The notes: generated by a model not told the origin, from the letters alone. 64,000 bases of DNA from Paractinoplanes aksuensis (GCF_024137025.1 NZ_JAMYJR010000017.1:51321-115320), one strand, 5' to 3'. Numbered from the stretch's first letter, positions 42,568-52,531 are shown. Numbers and translations: made by a program.

Positions 42568-44082
42568 CTCGGCCCCGTACGTCTTGCGCAGTTCCCGCTT
42601 GAGCACCTTGAAGCTCGGCCCGAGCGGGAGCTGCTCGGCGAACCGGATCTGCCGCGGGTACTTGTGCTTGCCGAGCTTCTCGCGCGACCACTCGATCAGC
42701 TCGTCGGCCGTGATGCCACCCGGGTCGGGCACCACCACCGCGCAGATCTCCTCGCCGTGCACCGGGTCGGGCACACCGATCACCGCCACCTGCAGCACGG
42801 CCGGGTGGCGGGCCAGCGCCTCCTCCACCTCACGCGGATAGACGTTGAAGCCACCCCGGATGACCAGGTCTTTCTTGCGGTCGACGATCGTGATGAAGCC
42901 GTCCGCGTCCTTGGTGCCGAGATCACCCGTACGGAACCAGCCGTCCACCATCGCCTCGGCCGTCGCGGCCGGGTTGTTGAGGTAGCCGGCGAAGACGTTG
43001 TGCCCGCGGATGACGATCTCGCCCAGCTCGCCGTCGTCCATGAGCTCGATCCGCTCGTCGATCTCGGGCCGGGCGATCTCGACCTCGACACCCCAGATCG
43101 GGTGGCCGATCGTGCCCGGCTTCGCGCCGAACGCGGGCTGGTTGGTCGTGGCGGTGGGCGAGGTCTCCGATAGGCCGTAGCCCTCGTAGATCGTGGCACC
43201 GAACGCCTCGTTGAACTTCTCGAGCACCGCCACCGGCAACGACGCGCCGCCCGAGACGCACAGCCGCAAACGGGGCAGCTGGTCGGCCTTGGCCGCAGCT
43301 TCGAGCAGACCGATGTACATCGTCGGCACGCCATGGAAGATCGTGACGTTCTCGCGGACCATGAGCTGGATCGCGGCCTCGCCGGTGAAGCGGGCCATGA
43401 GCACGATGGTGCCGCCCAGCCGGAACGTGCCGTTCATGCCCACGGTCTGGCCGAACGTGTGGAACAGCGGCAGGCAGCCCATCACGATGTCGTCGTCGTT
43501 CAAGTCGTGGATGTCGAAGACGTTGACCATCGTGTTCATCACGAGGTTGAGATGGGTGAGCAGGGCCCCCTTGGGTTTGCCGGTGGTGCCGCTCGTGTAG
43601 AAGACGACCGCTACGTCTTCAGCTTCGCGGCTCACGTAGGTCCGCAGGGGCTTCTTGCCGGCCTCCTCCAGCCGGTCGATCCCGGGCACAGCCGGACCGA
43701 CCGATACGACCGGGACGTCGGCCAGCTTGGCCGCGGCGACCGCGTTCTCGAGCTGGCTGGAGTGGGCCACCAGCAGCTTCGCGCCGCTGTCCTTCAGGAC
43801 GTACGCGTTCTCCTCAGGGGTGAGGAGCAGGTGCATCGGGACGATCGTGCCGCCGGCCGCCAGTACGGCGTAGTAAACGCGGGGGAAGTCGGCCAGGTTG
43901 GGGATCTGGACGGCCACCACGTCACCAGGGTTGATGTCGAGCCCGCCCGCGTACGCCAAGGTCTGTTGCCAAAGGTCTTTGTACGTGATGCGCTCAGTGG
44001 TCAGGCTATCGATCACCGCAATTTTGTCGGGATACTTCCGGGCCGACTCGGCCAGGACGGTGGCGAGCGACAACTGCGTCAT
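42556..44082 (-). CDS. fadD: long-chain fatty acid-CoA ligase (AMP-forming)
   Basis: A 508-residue adenylate-forming ligase that activates a carboxylic acid to its acyl-CoA. Motifs: the P-loop YTSGTTGKPKGALLTH; the A4/A5 region GYGLSETSPTATTN; the A7 aspartate GWFRTGDLGTKDADGF; the hinge IVDRKKDLVIRGGFNVYPREVEEAL; and the C-terminal catalytic Lys in SFKVLKRELRK. Chain-length preference is not visible. Start ATG 44082 overlaps the stop of the acyl-CoA dehydrogenase (ATGA). Together with the divergent alcohol and aldehyde dehydrogenases it would complete an alcohol-to-enoyl-CoA route. Confidence 0.92.
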   Translation of the reverse strand: MTQLSLATVLAESARKYPDKIAVIDSLTTERITYKDLWQQTLAYAGGLDINPGDVVAVQIPNLADFPRVYYAVLAAGGTIVPMHLLLTPEENAYVLKDSGAKLLVAHSSQLENAVAAAKLADVPVVSVGPAVPGIDRLEEAGKKPLRTYVSREAEDVAVVFYTSGTTGKPKGALLTHLNLVMNTMVNVFDIHDLNDDDIVMGCLPLFHTFGQTVGMNGTFRLGGTIVLMARFTGEAAIQLMVRENVTIFHGVPTMYIGLLEAAAKADQLPRLRLCVSGGASLPVAVLEKFNEAFGATIYEGYGLSETSPTATTNQPAFGAKPGTIGHPIWGVEVEIARPEIDERIELMDDGELGEIVIRGHNVFAGYLNNPAATAEAMVDGWFRTGDLGTKDADGFITIVDRKKDLVIRGGFNVYPREVEEALARHPAVLQVAVIGVPDPVHGEEICAVVVPDPGGITADELIEWSREKLGKHKYPRQIRFAEQLPLGPSFKVLKRELRKTYGAESGQ

Positions 44083-45251
44083 GCCAAGTGCCCTCCGATC
44101 TTGGTGTACCCGCGGAGCAGGTCGCGCGAGATGATCAGACGCTGCATCTCGTCGGTACCTTCATAGATACGCATGAGTCGCACCTGGCGGTACCACCGTT
44201 CGATCGGAAGCTCGCGGGTGTAGCCCATTCCTCCGTGGATCTGCATGACCCGGTCTACCACGTTGTTCACCATCTGGGCGCCGTAGAGCTTGGCCATCGA
44301 GGACGCGTGCCGCGGATCTTCACCCTGGTCGACCGTCCAGGCCGCGCGCAGGATGAGCCAGCGGGCCGCCTCCAGCTCGACCTCGGAGTCGGCGATCATC
44401 CACTGGATGGCCTGGTTCTCACCGATCTTCCGGCCGAACGTCTCACGCGTGTTGGCGTACTCAATCGCCATGCCCAGCGACCGCTCGGCGATGCCCAGAG
44501 CGTTGGACGGGATGAGGTAGCGGCCCTTGCCGATCCACTTCATGCCGAGCTCGAAACCCTGACCGATCTCGCCCAGGATGTTGCGGGCCGGGACGCGGAC
44601 GTCGTCGAAGATCAGCGAGGCCGGGCCGCCCTCGCCCATGGTCTGGATGAACTCGGAGCGCCAGCCCATCTCCCGGTCGACCAGGAAGGCCGTGGTGCCG
44701 CCACCGCGCACGCCCTTCTCGCGATCGGTCACCGCGACCACGATGACGAAGTCGGCGTCGTTGCCGTTGGTGATGAACGTCTTCTCGCCGTTGAGGATCC
44801 AGTCGTCGCCGTCCGGACGCGCGCTGAGCTTGATGTTGGCCGCGTCGGAGCCGGCGCCGGGCTCGGTGATCGCGAAGCACGAGATCCGGTCGCCCTCGAT
44901 GGTGGGGACCAGGAACTCCTGCTTCTGCTGCTCATTGGCGTAATACAGAATGTTGTCGGCCTCGCCGCCAAACTTGAACTGCACGAACGTGCGGCCGACC
45001 TCGGTCCAGATCAGTGACTGCAGCACGGCCGGAAGATCCATGCCGCCGTACGCCTCCGGTGTGGACAAGCCCCAGAAGCCGAACTTCTTGGCCTTCTGTT
45101 GCAGCTCGCGCAACTCGCTGCGGTCGAGGCCGGGCTCGTGGCGGCGCTCGCGCAGCAGCGCCTCTTGTTCGAGCGGCATGACCTCGCGGGTGATGAACTG
45201 GCGGGCCGTGTCGCGAATCGCGCGTTCCTCGTCGGTGAGCGAGAAGTCCAT
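44079..45251 (-). CDS. acyl-CoA dehydrogenase
   Basis: A 390-residue FAD enzyme catalysing alpha,beta-dehydrogenation of acyl-CoA. Signatures: CFAITEPGAGSDAANIKLSA, ILNGEKTFITNGNDADFVIVVAVT, the RETFGRKIGENQAIQWMIAD helix, and the C-terminal QIHGGMGYTRELPIERWYRQVRLMRIYEGTDEMQRLIISRDLL with the catalytic Glu in YEGT. This is the regular fatty-acid type, unlike the ACAD10/11-like enzyme at 32400. TAGTTT lies six bases before ATG 45251 with no ribosome site, so the message may be leaderless. First gene of a two-gene operon with fadD. Confidence 0.94.
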   Translation of the reverse strand: MDFSLTDEERAIRDTARQFITREVMPLEQEALLRERRHEPGLDRSELRELQQKAKKFGFWGLSTPEAYGGMDLPAVLQSLIWTEVGRTFVQFKFGGEADNILYYANEQQKQEFLVPTIEGDRISCFAITEPGAGSDAANIKLSARPDGDDWILNGEKTFITNGNDADFVIVVAVTDREKGVRGGGTTAFLVDREMGWRSEFIQTMGEGGPASLIFDDVRVPARNILGEIGQGFELGMKWIGKGRYLIPSNALGIAERSLGMAIEYANTRETFGRKIGENQAIQWMIADSEVELEAARWLILRAAWTVDQGEDPRHASSMAKLYGAQMVNNVVDRVMQIHGGMGYTRELPIERWYRQVRLMRIYEGTDEMQRLIISRDLLRGYTKIGGHLA

Positions 45252-45255
45252 GCCG

Positions 45256-45278
45256 TTAAACTAGCGGTGTAAGTTTTA
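45256..45278. promoter_or_regulatory. operator-like palindrome and -10 in the ACAD/TetR divergent gap
   Basis: TTAAACT (45256-45262) and AGTTTTA (45272-45278), an imperfect inverted repeat with one mismatch and a 9-base spacer. It overlaps the minus-strand TAGTTT -10 (45263-45258), which sits exactly six bases from the ACAD start. It is a likely site for the adjacent TetR regulator. Confidence 0.45.
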
Positions 45279-45314
45279 GCGCGTCCAGTGCAGATTTTTC
45301 GATGGGGGAATTCC

Positions 45315-45941
45315 ATGGCCCGGCCGCGGCAGGCGTTGCTGACCCGGGAGCGGATCGTCGAGGCGGCCGCGGCCCTGGTCGACGCGGAAGGGCTGGATGC
45401 GCTCTCGACCAGGCGGCTCGCCACCGAGTTGGGTGTCCAAGGGCCCTCGCTCTACAACCACTTCGCCACCAAAAGCGACATTGTGGACGCGGTCGCCGAC
45501 GCCGTGATCTCCCAAGTTGATTTGTCCGGTTTTCAGGTCTGCGACTGGCCCGACGCTTTGCGTCGCTGGGCTCACTCCTATCGGAAGGTGCTCAGCGAAC
45601 ACCCGAACGTCGTGCCGGTGCTGGCCCAGGGCCCCGGGCGCCGGCCCGCGTCGCTGGCCATGGCCGAGGCTGTGTACGGGGCGCTGGTCGACGCGGGGTG
45701 GAGTTATGCACAGGCCACGCACATCGGCGCGCTCATGAGATACCTGGTCACGGGCTCGTCGCTGGGGTCGTTCGCGCTCGGCTTCGACGTCGACCCCGAT
45801 CTGTACGAACGTTATCCACACCTGGGGCACGCACCCCGTCTGGCGGAGCATCATGTAGCCGTGGACGAGGGCGCCTTCGAACTCGGACTGGACCTGCTGA
45901 TCACCGGCCTCACGGCCCGATACGAGATGGGGACCCGCTGA
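45315..45941 (+). CDS. TetR family regulator of the alcohol/acyl-CoA modules
   Basis: A 208-residue regulator. The helix-turn-helix reads LLTRERIVEAAAALVDAEGLDALSTRRLATELGVQGPSLYNHFATKSDIVDAVAD. The C-terminal ligand domain has a TetR_C-like helical pattern (WPDALRRWAHSYRKVLSEHPNVVPVL). ATG 45315 has GGGGGAA five bases upstream; ATG 45288 would add nine residues without a ribosome site. Divergent from ACAD-fadD, and coupled to the aldehyde dehydrogenase by TGATG, so it is placed to control both operons through the palindrome at 45256-45278. Confidence 0.9.
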   Translation: MARPRQALLTRERIVEAAAALVDAEGLDALSTRRLATELGVQGPSLYNHFATKSDIVDAVADAVISQVDLSGFQVCDWPDALRRWAHSYRKVLSEHPNVVPVLAQGPGRRPASLAMAEAVYGALVDAGWSYAQATHIGALMRYLVTGSSLGSFALGFDVDPDLYERYPHLGHAPRLAEHHVAVDEGAFELGLDLLITGLTARYEMGTR

Positions 45942-47344
45942 TGACATCGCTCGACCGGCCACACCTCTACATCGGCGGGGAGTGGGTCCCACCCGCCTCC
46001 GCCGAGACCATCGCGGTGGAAAATCCCGCCACCGAAGAGGTGCTGGGCCACGTGCCGGCGGGCACTGCGGCCGACGTCGAACGCGCGGTGGCGGCGGCTC
46101 GGGCGGCCTTCTCTTCCTGGTCGGTCGCGCCTGACCGGGCCGAGGTTCTGGATCGCCTGCACACTTCGCTCTCGAAGCGCGCCGCCGACATCGCTCGCGT
46201 GGTGGGTCTCGAGCTGGGCGCGCCCCTCAAGATCGCCAAGGCCGTCCAGGCCGGCCTTCCGCTTGCGGTCCTTCGTTCGTACGCCGATCTGGCCGCGCAG
46301 CCGGTGGCCGCGCGCACCATCGGCAACTCCCTGATCGAGCACGAGCCCGTCGGTGTCGTCGGTGCGATCACTCCGTGGAACTACCCGCTGCATCAGGTGG
46401 TGGCCAAGGTGGCCGCGGCCCTGGCGGCCGGCTGCACGGTCGTGCTCAAGCCCAGCGAGCTCACCCCGCTGGTGGCGTTCCTGCTGGTCGACGCGGCCGA
46501 AGAGGCGGGCGTCCCGGCCGGCGTGCTCAACGTGGTGACCGGGACCGGCCCGATCGTCGGGGCCGCTATCGCCGGGCACCCCGACGTCGACATGGTCTCG
46601 TTCACCGGCTCGACCGCGACCGGCCGGGCCATCACCCACGCGGCGGCCGACCGGATCGCACGCGTGGCCCTCGAGCTCGGTGGCAAATCGGCCAATGTCA
46701 TCCTCGAGGACGCCGACGTGACCCGGGCCGTGAAGGTGGGGGTCGGCAACGCCTTCCTCAACTCGGGCCAGACGTGCACGGCCTGGACCCGCATGCTGGT
46801 CCACCGCAGCCACTACGACGAGGCTGTTTCGCTGGCCGCCAAGACGGCCGGCGGCTATAAGGTCGGTGATCCTTTCGACCCGGAGACCAGGCTGGGCCCG
46901 TTGGTGTCGGGGGCGCAGCGTGATCGCGTGCGTGGCTTCATTTCGCGTGCGTCGGCTCGGCTCGTGGCCGGCGGATTGGATTCACCGTTGCCGCAATCGG
47001 GACATTTCGTTGCGCCGACTGTCTTCGCCGATGTCGACCCGGCCTCCGAGCTGGCGCAGGAAGAGATCTTCGGCCCGGTGCTGTCAATCATCCCGTTCTC
47101 GTCCGACGACGAGGCGGTGACGATCGCCAACAACTCTAGGTACGGGCTGGCCGGCGGCGTCTGGGGCTCGGAGGAGCGGGCGCTGGCGGTGGCACGGCGA
47201 ATGCGCACGGGTCAGGTCGATGTCAACGGTGGCTCGTTCAACCCGGCCGCGCCGTTCGGCGGCTACAAGCAGTCCGGTGTCGGCCGTGAACTGGGCGAGT
47301 TCGGCCTGGCCGAGTTCCAGCAGGTGAAGGCGATCCAGCGATGA
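45941..47344 (+). CDS. NAD(P)-dependent aldehyde dehydrogenase
   Basis: A 467-residue aldehyde dehydrogenase. Motifs: VGAITPWNYPLHQVVAKVAAALAAGCTVVLKPSELTP (cofactor and oxyanion Asn), MVSFTGSTATGRAI, the general-base Glu in VALELGGKSANVILEDAD, the catalytic Cys in NSGQTCTAWTRM, and EIFGPVLSIIPF. It would oxidise an aldehyde to the acid used by FadD. It starts at ATG 45941, one base overlapping the TetR stop, and its own stop overlaps the alcohol dehydrogenase start (ATGA). Confidence 0.94.
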   Translation: MTSLDRPHLYIGGEWVPPASAETIAVENPATEEVLGHVPAGTAADVERAVAAARAAFSSWSVAPDRAEVLDRLHTSLSKRAADIARVVGLELGAPLKIAKAVQAGLPLAVLRSYADLAAQPVAARTIGNSLIEHEPVGVVGAITPWNYPLHQVVAKVAAALAAGCTVVLKPSELTPLVAFLLVDAAEEAGVPAGVLNVVTGTGPIVGAAIAGHPDVDMVSFTGSTATGRAITHAAADRIARVALELGGKSANVILEDADVTRAVKVGVGNAFLNSGQTCTAWTRMLVHRSHYDEAVSLAAKTAGGYKVGDPFDPETRLGPLVSGAQRDRVRGFISRASARLVAGGLDSPLPQSGHFVAPTVFADVDPASELAQEEIFGPVLSIIPFSSDDEAVTIANNSRYGLAGGVWGSEERALAVARRMRTGQVDVNGGSFNPAAPFGGYKQSGVGRELGEFGLAEFQQVKAIQR

Positions 47345-48447
47345 CTTCCTACTTCAACGGCCTGGTCCTCACCGAAACCGCCGGCCGCCCCACGGTCGCC
47401 GAGCTGCGACTGCCCGAGGTCGGGCCGGGCCAGGTGCGGGTCAAGGTGCGCGCGGCCGGCGTCTGCCACTCCGACCTGTCCATGGTCAACGGCACCATCC
47501 GCCCGTCCTTCCCGCTGGTCCTCGGGCACGAGGCGGCGGGCGAGGTCGTCGAGGTCGGCGCGAACGTGACCCGGGCCGCAGTCGGCGACCACGTGGTGCT
47601 CAACTGGCAGCCCGCCTGCCGCACGTGCTGGTTCTGCGAGAACGACGAGCCGTGGCTGTGCTCGACGTCGTCCGGCGTGGCCTCGCTCGAGAACGGCGTC
47701 ACCCTCGACGGCGGGCCGGTGCACGTGGCGCTGGGCCTGGGCGCCTTCGCCGACCAGGTGGTCGCGCCCGAGAACGCCGTCATCAGGGTGCCCCCGGCGC
47801 TCGAGTTCGAGGTCGCCGCCCTGCTCAGCTGCGGTGTGCTGACCGGCGCGGGCGCGGTCCGCAACACGGCCCAGGTGCAGCCCGGCCAGTCGGTGGTGGT
47901 GATCGGTCTCGGCGGCGTCGGCCTGTCGGTGGTCGCGGCGGCCCGGGCCGCCGGCGCCTCCGACGTGATCGCGGTCGACATCTCCGAGGCCAAGAAAGGC
48001 CTGGCCGAGGCGGCCGGGGCCACCGACTTCGTGGTCTCGTCCGACACCCTGTCGAAAGAGATCCGCGGCCGCACCTCGGGCCGCGGCGCCGACCACGCCT
48101 TCGAGTGCGTGGGCCGCGCCGCGACAATCCGAGCCGCCTGGCGCGCCACCCGCCGCGGCGGCCAGGTCACCGTCGTCGGCATGGGCTCCAACGACGACCA
48201 GGTGCAACTGTCCGCCTTGGACATCTTCTCGTCGGCGCGCATCCTGCGCTCCTCGGTCTACGGCTCCGCCGACCCCGACATCGAGATCCCCCGCCTGGCC
48301 GACGACGTCCTCTCCGGCCGCCTGTCCCTCAACCACCTGATCACCAACCGCATAACCCTGGCCGACGTCCCCGACGCCTTCGACCGCATGTCCCGAGGTG
48401 AAGGCGCTCGCTCCATCGTCACGATCGGTGAGGCGTTGCTACCGTGA
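47341..48447 (+). CDS. zinc-dependent alcohol dehydrogenase
   Basis: A 368-residue medium-chain alcohol dehydrogenase of the class III-like/aryl-alcohol type. Catalytic zinc ligands are in GVCHSDLSM and GHEAAGEVVEVG. The structural zinc loop is CRTCWFCENDEPWLC with four Cys. The cofactor motif is VVIGLGGVGLSVVAAARAAGASDVIAVDI, with Asp favouring NAD. It would oxidise an alcohol to the aldehyde handled by the upstream ALDH. Overlaps ALDH (ATGA), and its stop overlaps the Uma2 start (GTGA). Confidence 0.93.
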   Translation: MTSYFNGLVLTETAGRPTVAELRLPEVGPGQVRVKVRAAGVCHSDLSMVNGTIRPSFPLVLGHEAAGEVVEVGANVTRAAVGDHVVLNWQPACRTCWFCENDEPWLCSTSSGVASLENGVTLDGGPVHVALGLGAFADQVVAPENAVIRVPPALEFEVAALLSCGVLTGAGAVRNTAQVQPGQSVVVIGLGGVGLSVVAAARAAGASDVIAVDISEAKKGLAEAAGATDFVVSSDTLSKEIRGRTSGRGADHAFECVGRAATIRAAWRATRRGGQVTVVGMGSNDDQVQLSALDIFSSARILRSSVYGSADPDIEIPRLADDVLSGRLSLNHLITNRITLADVPDAFDRMSRGEGARSIVTIGEALLP

Positions 48448-49037
48448 CAGCCATGACGACGGTGCCCGAGTGGATGCATCCGCCCCGCCCCGAGGGCTGG
48501 TTCGCCGACGACCTCGACCACCTGCCCGAGGCGCCCCGTCATACGGAATTGATCGATGGAGCCCTCGTCTTCATGATGTCTCCCCAGCGGGCTTGGCACG
48601 GCCGGGCCGTTTCCGCCCTTCTCTTCGCCCTCACGGACCAAGCACCGGCGAACGTCGAGGTCGAACGCGAGATGACCATTCGTCTCGACGAACGCAATCG
48701 TCCCGAGCCCGACCTTCTCGCCACAAGAGCTCCCGTCTACGACCCGCAGCGCACCTTCTACATGCCTGACCAAGTGTTGCTGGTCATCGAGGTGGTCTCG
48801 CCAGAGTCGGCGCACCGCGACCGGACGGTCAAGCTCCGCAAGTACGCGGAAGCCGGCATCCCGCATCACTGGCGGGTGGAACAGGACGACGAGACACCCG
48901 TCATCCACACCTACGAACTTGATGGCGTCACCCGGTCGTACGCACCGACCGGAATCCACCGTGACCGGCTGCATACAGCCGTGCCCTTCGCGATGGAACT
49001 CGACCTGAGCAAACTGGTGCCCGGCCGCAAAGGCTGA
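48444..49037 (+). CDS. Uma2 family (DUF820) restriction-endonuclease-fold protein
   Basis: A 197-residue Uma2 protein. ELIDGALVFMMSPQRAWHGRAV near the N-terminus; PEPDLLATRAPVY with the catalytic Asp; VLLVIEVVSPESAHRDRTVKLRKYAEAGIPHHWRVE with the E/K pair; and a C-terminal Asp/Leu-rich strand. GTG 48444 overlaps the alcohol dehydrogenase stop (GTGA), though ATG 48453 is equally possible. It is unusual to find this nuclease-like gene translationally coupled to a metabolic operon. It ends 19 bases before the convergent ychF. Confidence 0.87.
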   Translation: MTAMTTVPEWMHPPRPEGWFADDLDHLPEAPRHTELIDGALVFMMSPQRAWHGRAVSALLFALTDQAPANVEVEREMTIRLDERNRPEPDLLATRAPVYDPQRTFYMPDQVLLVIEVVSPESAHRDRTVKLRKYAEAGIPHHWRVEQDDETPVIHTYELDGVTRSYAPTGIHRDRLHTAVPFAMELDLSKLVPGRKG

Positions 49038-49056
49038 GCCGGGCCCAGGATGCCCG

Positions 49057-50142
<1,086 letters not shown>

Positions 50143-50164
50143 GGAACGCTAGTCTACGCAGCGG

Positions 50165-50926
50165 CTACCGGAAGAACTTCCGCAGTTCCTCCGCAACCCG
50201 TTCGGGCTGGCCGCTGTTGTCGGCCGCGACGTGACCCACACCGTCCAGGGTCACGCGCCGCACGTTCGGCAGCACAGGCTCCAAACCGTTCAAAACCCTG
50301 ATCAGGTACGCCGGGGAGCGCTCGCCCCCGAGCAGGAGCGTCTCGGCCGTGACCGCCGCGTAGCGGTCGAGCGGCCCGCCGGCCTGCTCGACCACGGCCG
50401 CGTCACCGCGCATGGTCGGCACCAGCTCGCGCACCCGCGGGTCGGACCGCATCCAGAGCCGGACGAACGGGACGAGGGCCGCCCTCGGCACGTACGGGAA
50501 ATCGCCGGTGCCCTTGCTGACCGTGACCATCGCTCGGGCCGTATGCCCCTTCGCCAGCTCTTTCTCGAAGCGCGGCCGCCAGCCCAGCGGGTCGAAGCCG
50601 CCGTAGCGCAACGGCGGTTCGTAGAGCGCGAGCCGTTCGATCCGCGGCAGTTCGAGGGCGCCGTGCAAGGCGACGACCGCACCCGAGCTCAGCCCGAACA
50701 CGTTGCCCGCGCCGGTCTCGTCGAGCACCGCCGCGAGGTCGCTGATCTCGGAGCGCAGGCCCTGGCGGCGGCGGTCCGGCACGTACACGGTGAAGGTGCT
50801 CGCCAGCGCCGTGGCGAGCCGGGTGAAGTTGGCCGAGGTCTGCATCCCGCCGTGCAGCAGCACGACCTTGGGACCGCCCGACCCGAACGTGCGATAGCGG
50901 ATCTCCGTTACCGTCGAGGTCTCCAT
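50165..50926 (-). CDS. alpha/beta hydrolase
   Basis: A 253-residue alpha/beta-fold hydrolase. The oxyanion strand is VVLLHGGMQTSANF, the nucleophile elbow NVFGLSSGAVVAL (Ser in GLSSG), the acid near ERSPAYLIRVLNG, and His in VTLDGVGHVAADNSGQ. It is of the small esterase/epoxide-hydrolase-like kind with unknown substrate. The upstream region has a leaderless promoter overlapped by two palindromic operators, so expression is probably tightly regulated. Divergent from the ada/alkA gene. Confidence 0.88.
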   Translation of the reverse strand: METSTVTEIRYRTFGSGGPKVVLLHGGMQTSANFTRLATALASTFTVYVPDRRRQGLRSEISDLAAVLDETGAGNVFGLSSGAVVALHGALELPRIERLALYEPPLRYGGFDPLGWRPRFEKELAKGHTARAMVTVSKGTGDFPYVPRAALVPFVRLWMRSDPRVRELVPTMRGDAAVVEQAGGPLDRYAAVTAETLLLGGERSPAYLIRVLNGLEPVLPNVRRVTLDGVGHVAADNSGQPERVAEELRKFFR

Positions 50927-50928
50927 GC

Positions 50929-50972
50929 GTCAACCGTAGTTGACACGTCGGTCATCGTCAACCAAAGTTGAC
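50929..50972 (-). promoter_or_regulatory. leaderless promoter covered by two palindromic operators
   Basis: GTCAACCGTAGTTGAC (50929-50944) and GTCAACCAAAGTTGAC (50957-50972) are two copies of GTCAAC-N4-GTTGAC, 28 bases apart. On the minus strand they overlap TTGACG (50961-50956) and TACGGT (50938-50933), a 17-base-spaced promoter. The -10 ends six bases before ATG 50926, so the hydrolase mRNA would begin at or next to the start codon. A repressor at either site would block the promoter. Confidence 0.75.
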
Positions 50973-51035
50973 AGCGCATGGCCATGTCCGAATCCCGCCA
51001 GCAATTGCCGCGCCCCGGCGGGCAGACTTCTGGGC

Positions 51036-52454
51036 ATGGAACTGGACTTCGAACGGTGCTATCGCGCCGTGGACAGCCGGGACCAGCGTTTCGACGGCTG
51101 GTTCTGCACCGCCGTGACCAGCACCGGCATCTACTGCCGGCCGTCCTGCCCGGCGATGACCCCGAAGCGGGAGAACGTCCGCTTCTACCCGAGCGCGGCC
51201 GCCGCCCAGCGGGCCGGCTTCCGCGCCTGCAAGCGCTGCCGGCCCGACGCCGCGCCCGGCTCCCCCGAGTGGGACGTGCGGGCCGACCTGGTCGGCCGGG
51301 CCATGCGCCTGATCGGCGACGGCGTCGTCGACCGCGAGGGCGTGCCCGGCCTGGCCAGTCGTCTCGGCTACACCGAGCGGCACCTCGGCCGGCTGCTGAC
51401 CGCGGAACTCGGCGCCGGGCCGCTGGCCCTGGCCCGGGCCCAGCGCGCACAGACCGCCCGCATCCTGATCGAGACCACCGACCTGGGCCTGGCCGAGATC
51501 GCGTTCGCCGCCGGGTTCGGCAGCGTGCGGCAGTTCAACGACACGATCCTCGAGGTCTACGCGCAGGCGCCGAGCACGCTGCGCGAACGCCGGACGGTCA
51601 CTGTCGGCGAGCCGGGCACGATCAGCCTGCGGCTGGCCTACCGGTCGCCGCTGCACGCGCCGGCGCTGCTCGACTTCCTCGGCACGAGGGCGCTGCCGGG
51701 GGTCGAGGAACGCGACGGGACCACGTACCGCCGGGGTCTGACCCTGCCCCACGGGAGCGCGACCGTCTCGCTCAGCCCGGCCGACCGCTGGGTCTCGGCC
51801 ACCCTGCGGCTGAGCGACGTGCGCGACCTCGCCCCGGCCGTGGCCCGCTGCCGGCGGCTGTTCGACCTCGACGCGGATCCCGAGGCGGTCGACACGACGC
51901 TGGGCGCGGACCCGGCGCTGGCCGCGATGGTGCGGGCCGAGCCGGGCGTGCGGGTGCCCCGGGCCGTGGACGGCTTCGAGATGGCCGTGCGCGCGATCGT
52001 CGGGCAGCAGGTCAGCGTGTCGGGCGCGCGGACGACACTGAGCCGCTTGATCCGTCCTTTCTCTCGGTCGGACACGTTGGTCGGCTTCCCCACGGCGGCC
52101 GAGGTCGCCGACCTGCCGGACAGCGCGTTCGGTATGCCGACGGCCCGGCGCGAGACCATCCGGCAACTGGCGGACGCGGTGGCCGACGGGAAGCTCGACC
52201 TGAATCCCGGTGCCGATCGCGAGGAGACCGTAGCGCGCCTCACCGACATTCCGGGGATAGGCCTGTGGACAGCCGGCTACGTCGCGATGCGCGCGATCGG
52301 CGACCCCGACGTCTTCCTCGCGACCGACCTGGCCGTCCGCCGCGGCGCCCGCGCTCTGGGGCTGCCCGACCAGGTCAAAACCCTTTCCGCGTACGCCGAG
52401 AGGTGGCGCCCGTGGCGCAGCTACGCCCTCATCCGGCTGTGGCGCGCGGCGTAG
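51036..52454 (+). CDS. alkA: Ada-type regulator fused to AlkA DNA-3-methyladenine glycosylase II
   Basis: A 472-residue repair protein. The N-terminal Ada zinc domain has Cys34, Cys38, Cys65 and Cys68 (GIYCRPSCPAM, ACKRCRPD); one Cys would accept methyl groups from phosphotriesters. An AraC-type helix-turn-helix domain follows (about 85-165; LGYTERHLGRLLTAELGAGPLA, LGLAEIAFAAGFGSVRQFNDTI). The C-terminal half is an AlkA glycosylase with the helix-hairpin-helix region IPGIGLWTAGYVAMRAIGDPDVFLATDLAVR holding the catalytic Asp. ATG 51036 is the natural start. The O6-methylguanine methyltransferase part of classical Ada is absent, but ogt lies just downstream. Confidence 0.92.
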   Translation: MELDFERCYRAVDSRDQRFDGWFCTAVTSTGIYCRPSCPAMTPKRENVRFYPSAAAAQRAGFRACKRCRPDAAPGSPEWDVRADLVGRAMRLIGDGVVDREGVPGLASRLGYTERHLGRLLTAELGAGPLALARAQRAQTARILIETTDLGLAEIAFAAGFGSVRQFNDTILEVYAQAPSTLRERRTVTVGEPGTISLRLAYRSPLHAPALLDFLGTRALPGVEERDGTTYRRGLTLPHGSATVSLSPADRWVSATLRLSDVRDLAPAVARCRRLFDLDADPEAVDTTLGADPALAAMVRAEPGVRVPRAVDGFEMAVRAIVGQQVSVSGARTTLSRLIRPFSRSDTLVGFPTAAEVADLPDSAFGMPTARRETIRQLADAVADGKLDLNPGADREETVARLTDIPGIGLWTAGYVAMRAIGDPDVFLATDLAVRRGARALGLPDQVKTLSAYAERWRPWRSYALIRLWRAA

Positions 52455-52531
52455 TTTTCCACAGCTCAGCAAGATCTTTCCCACGGCCGCCCACGACGGG
52501 TCAGGCTGTGCCGCACCCCCTGGAGGACGCG

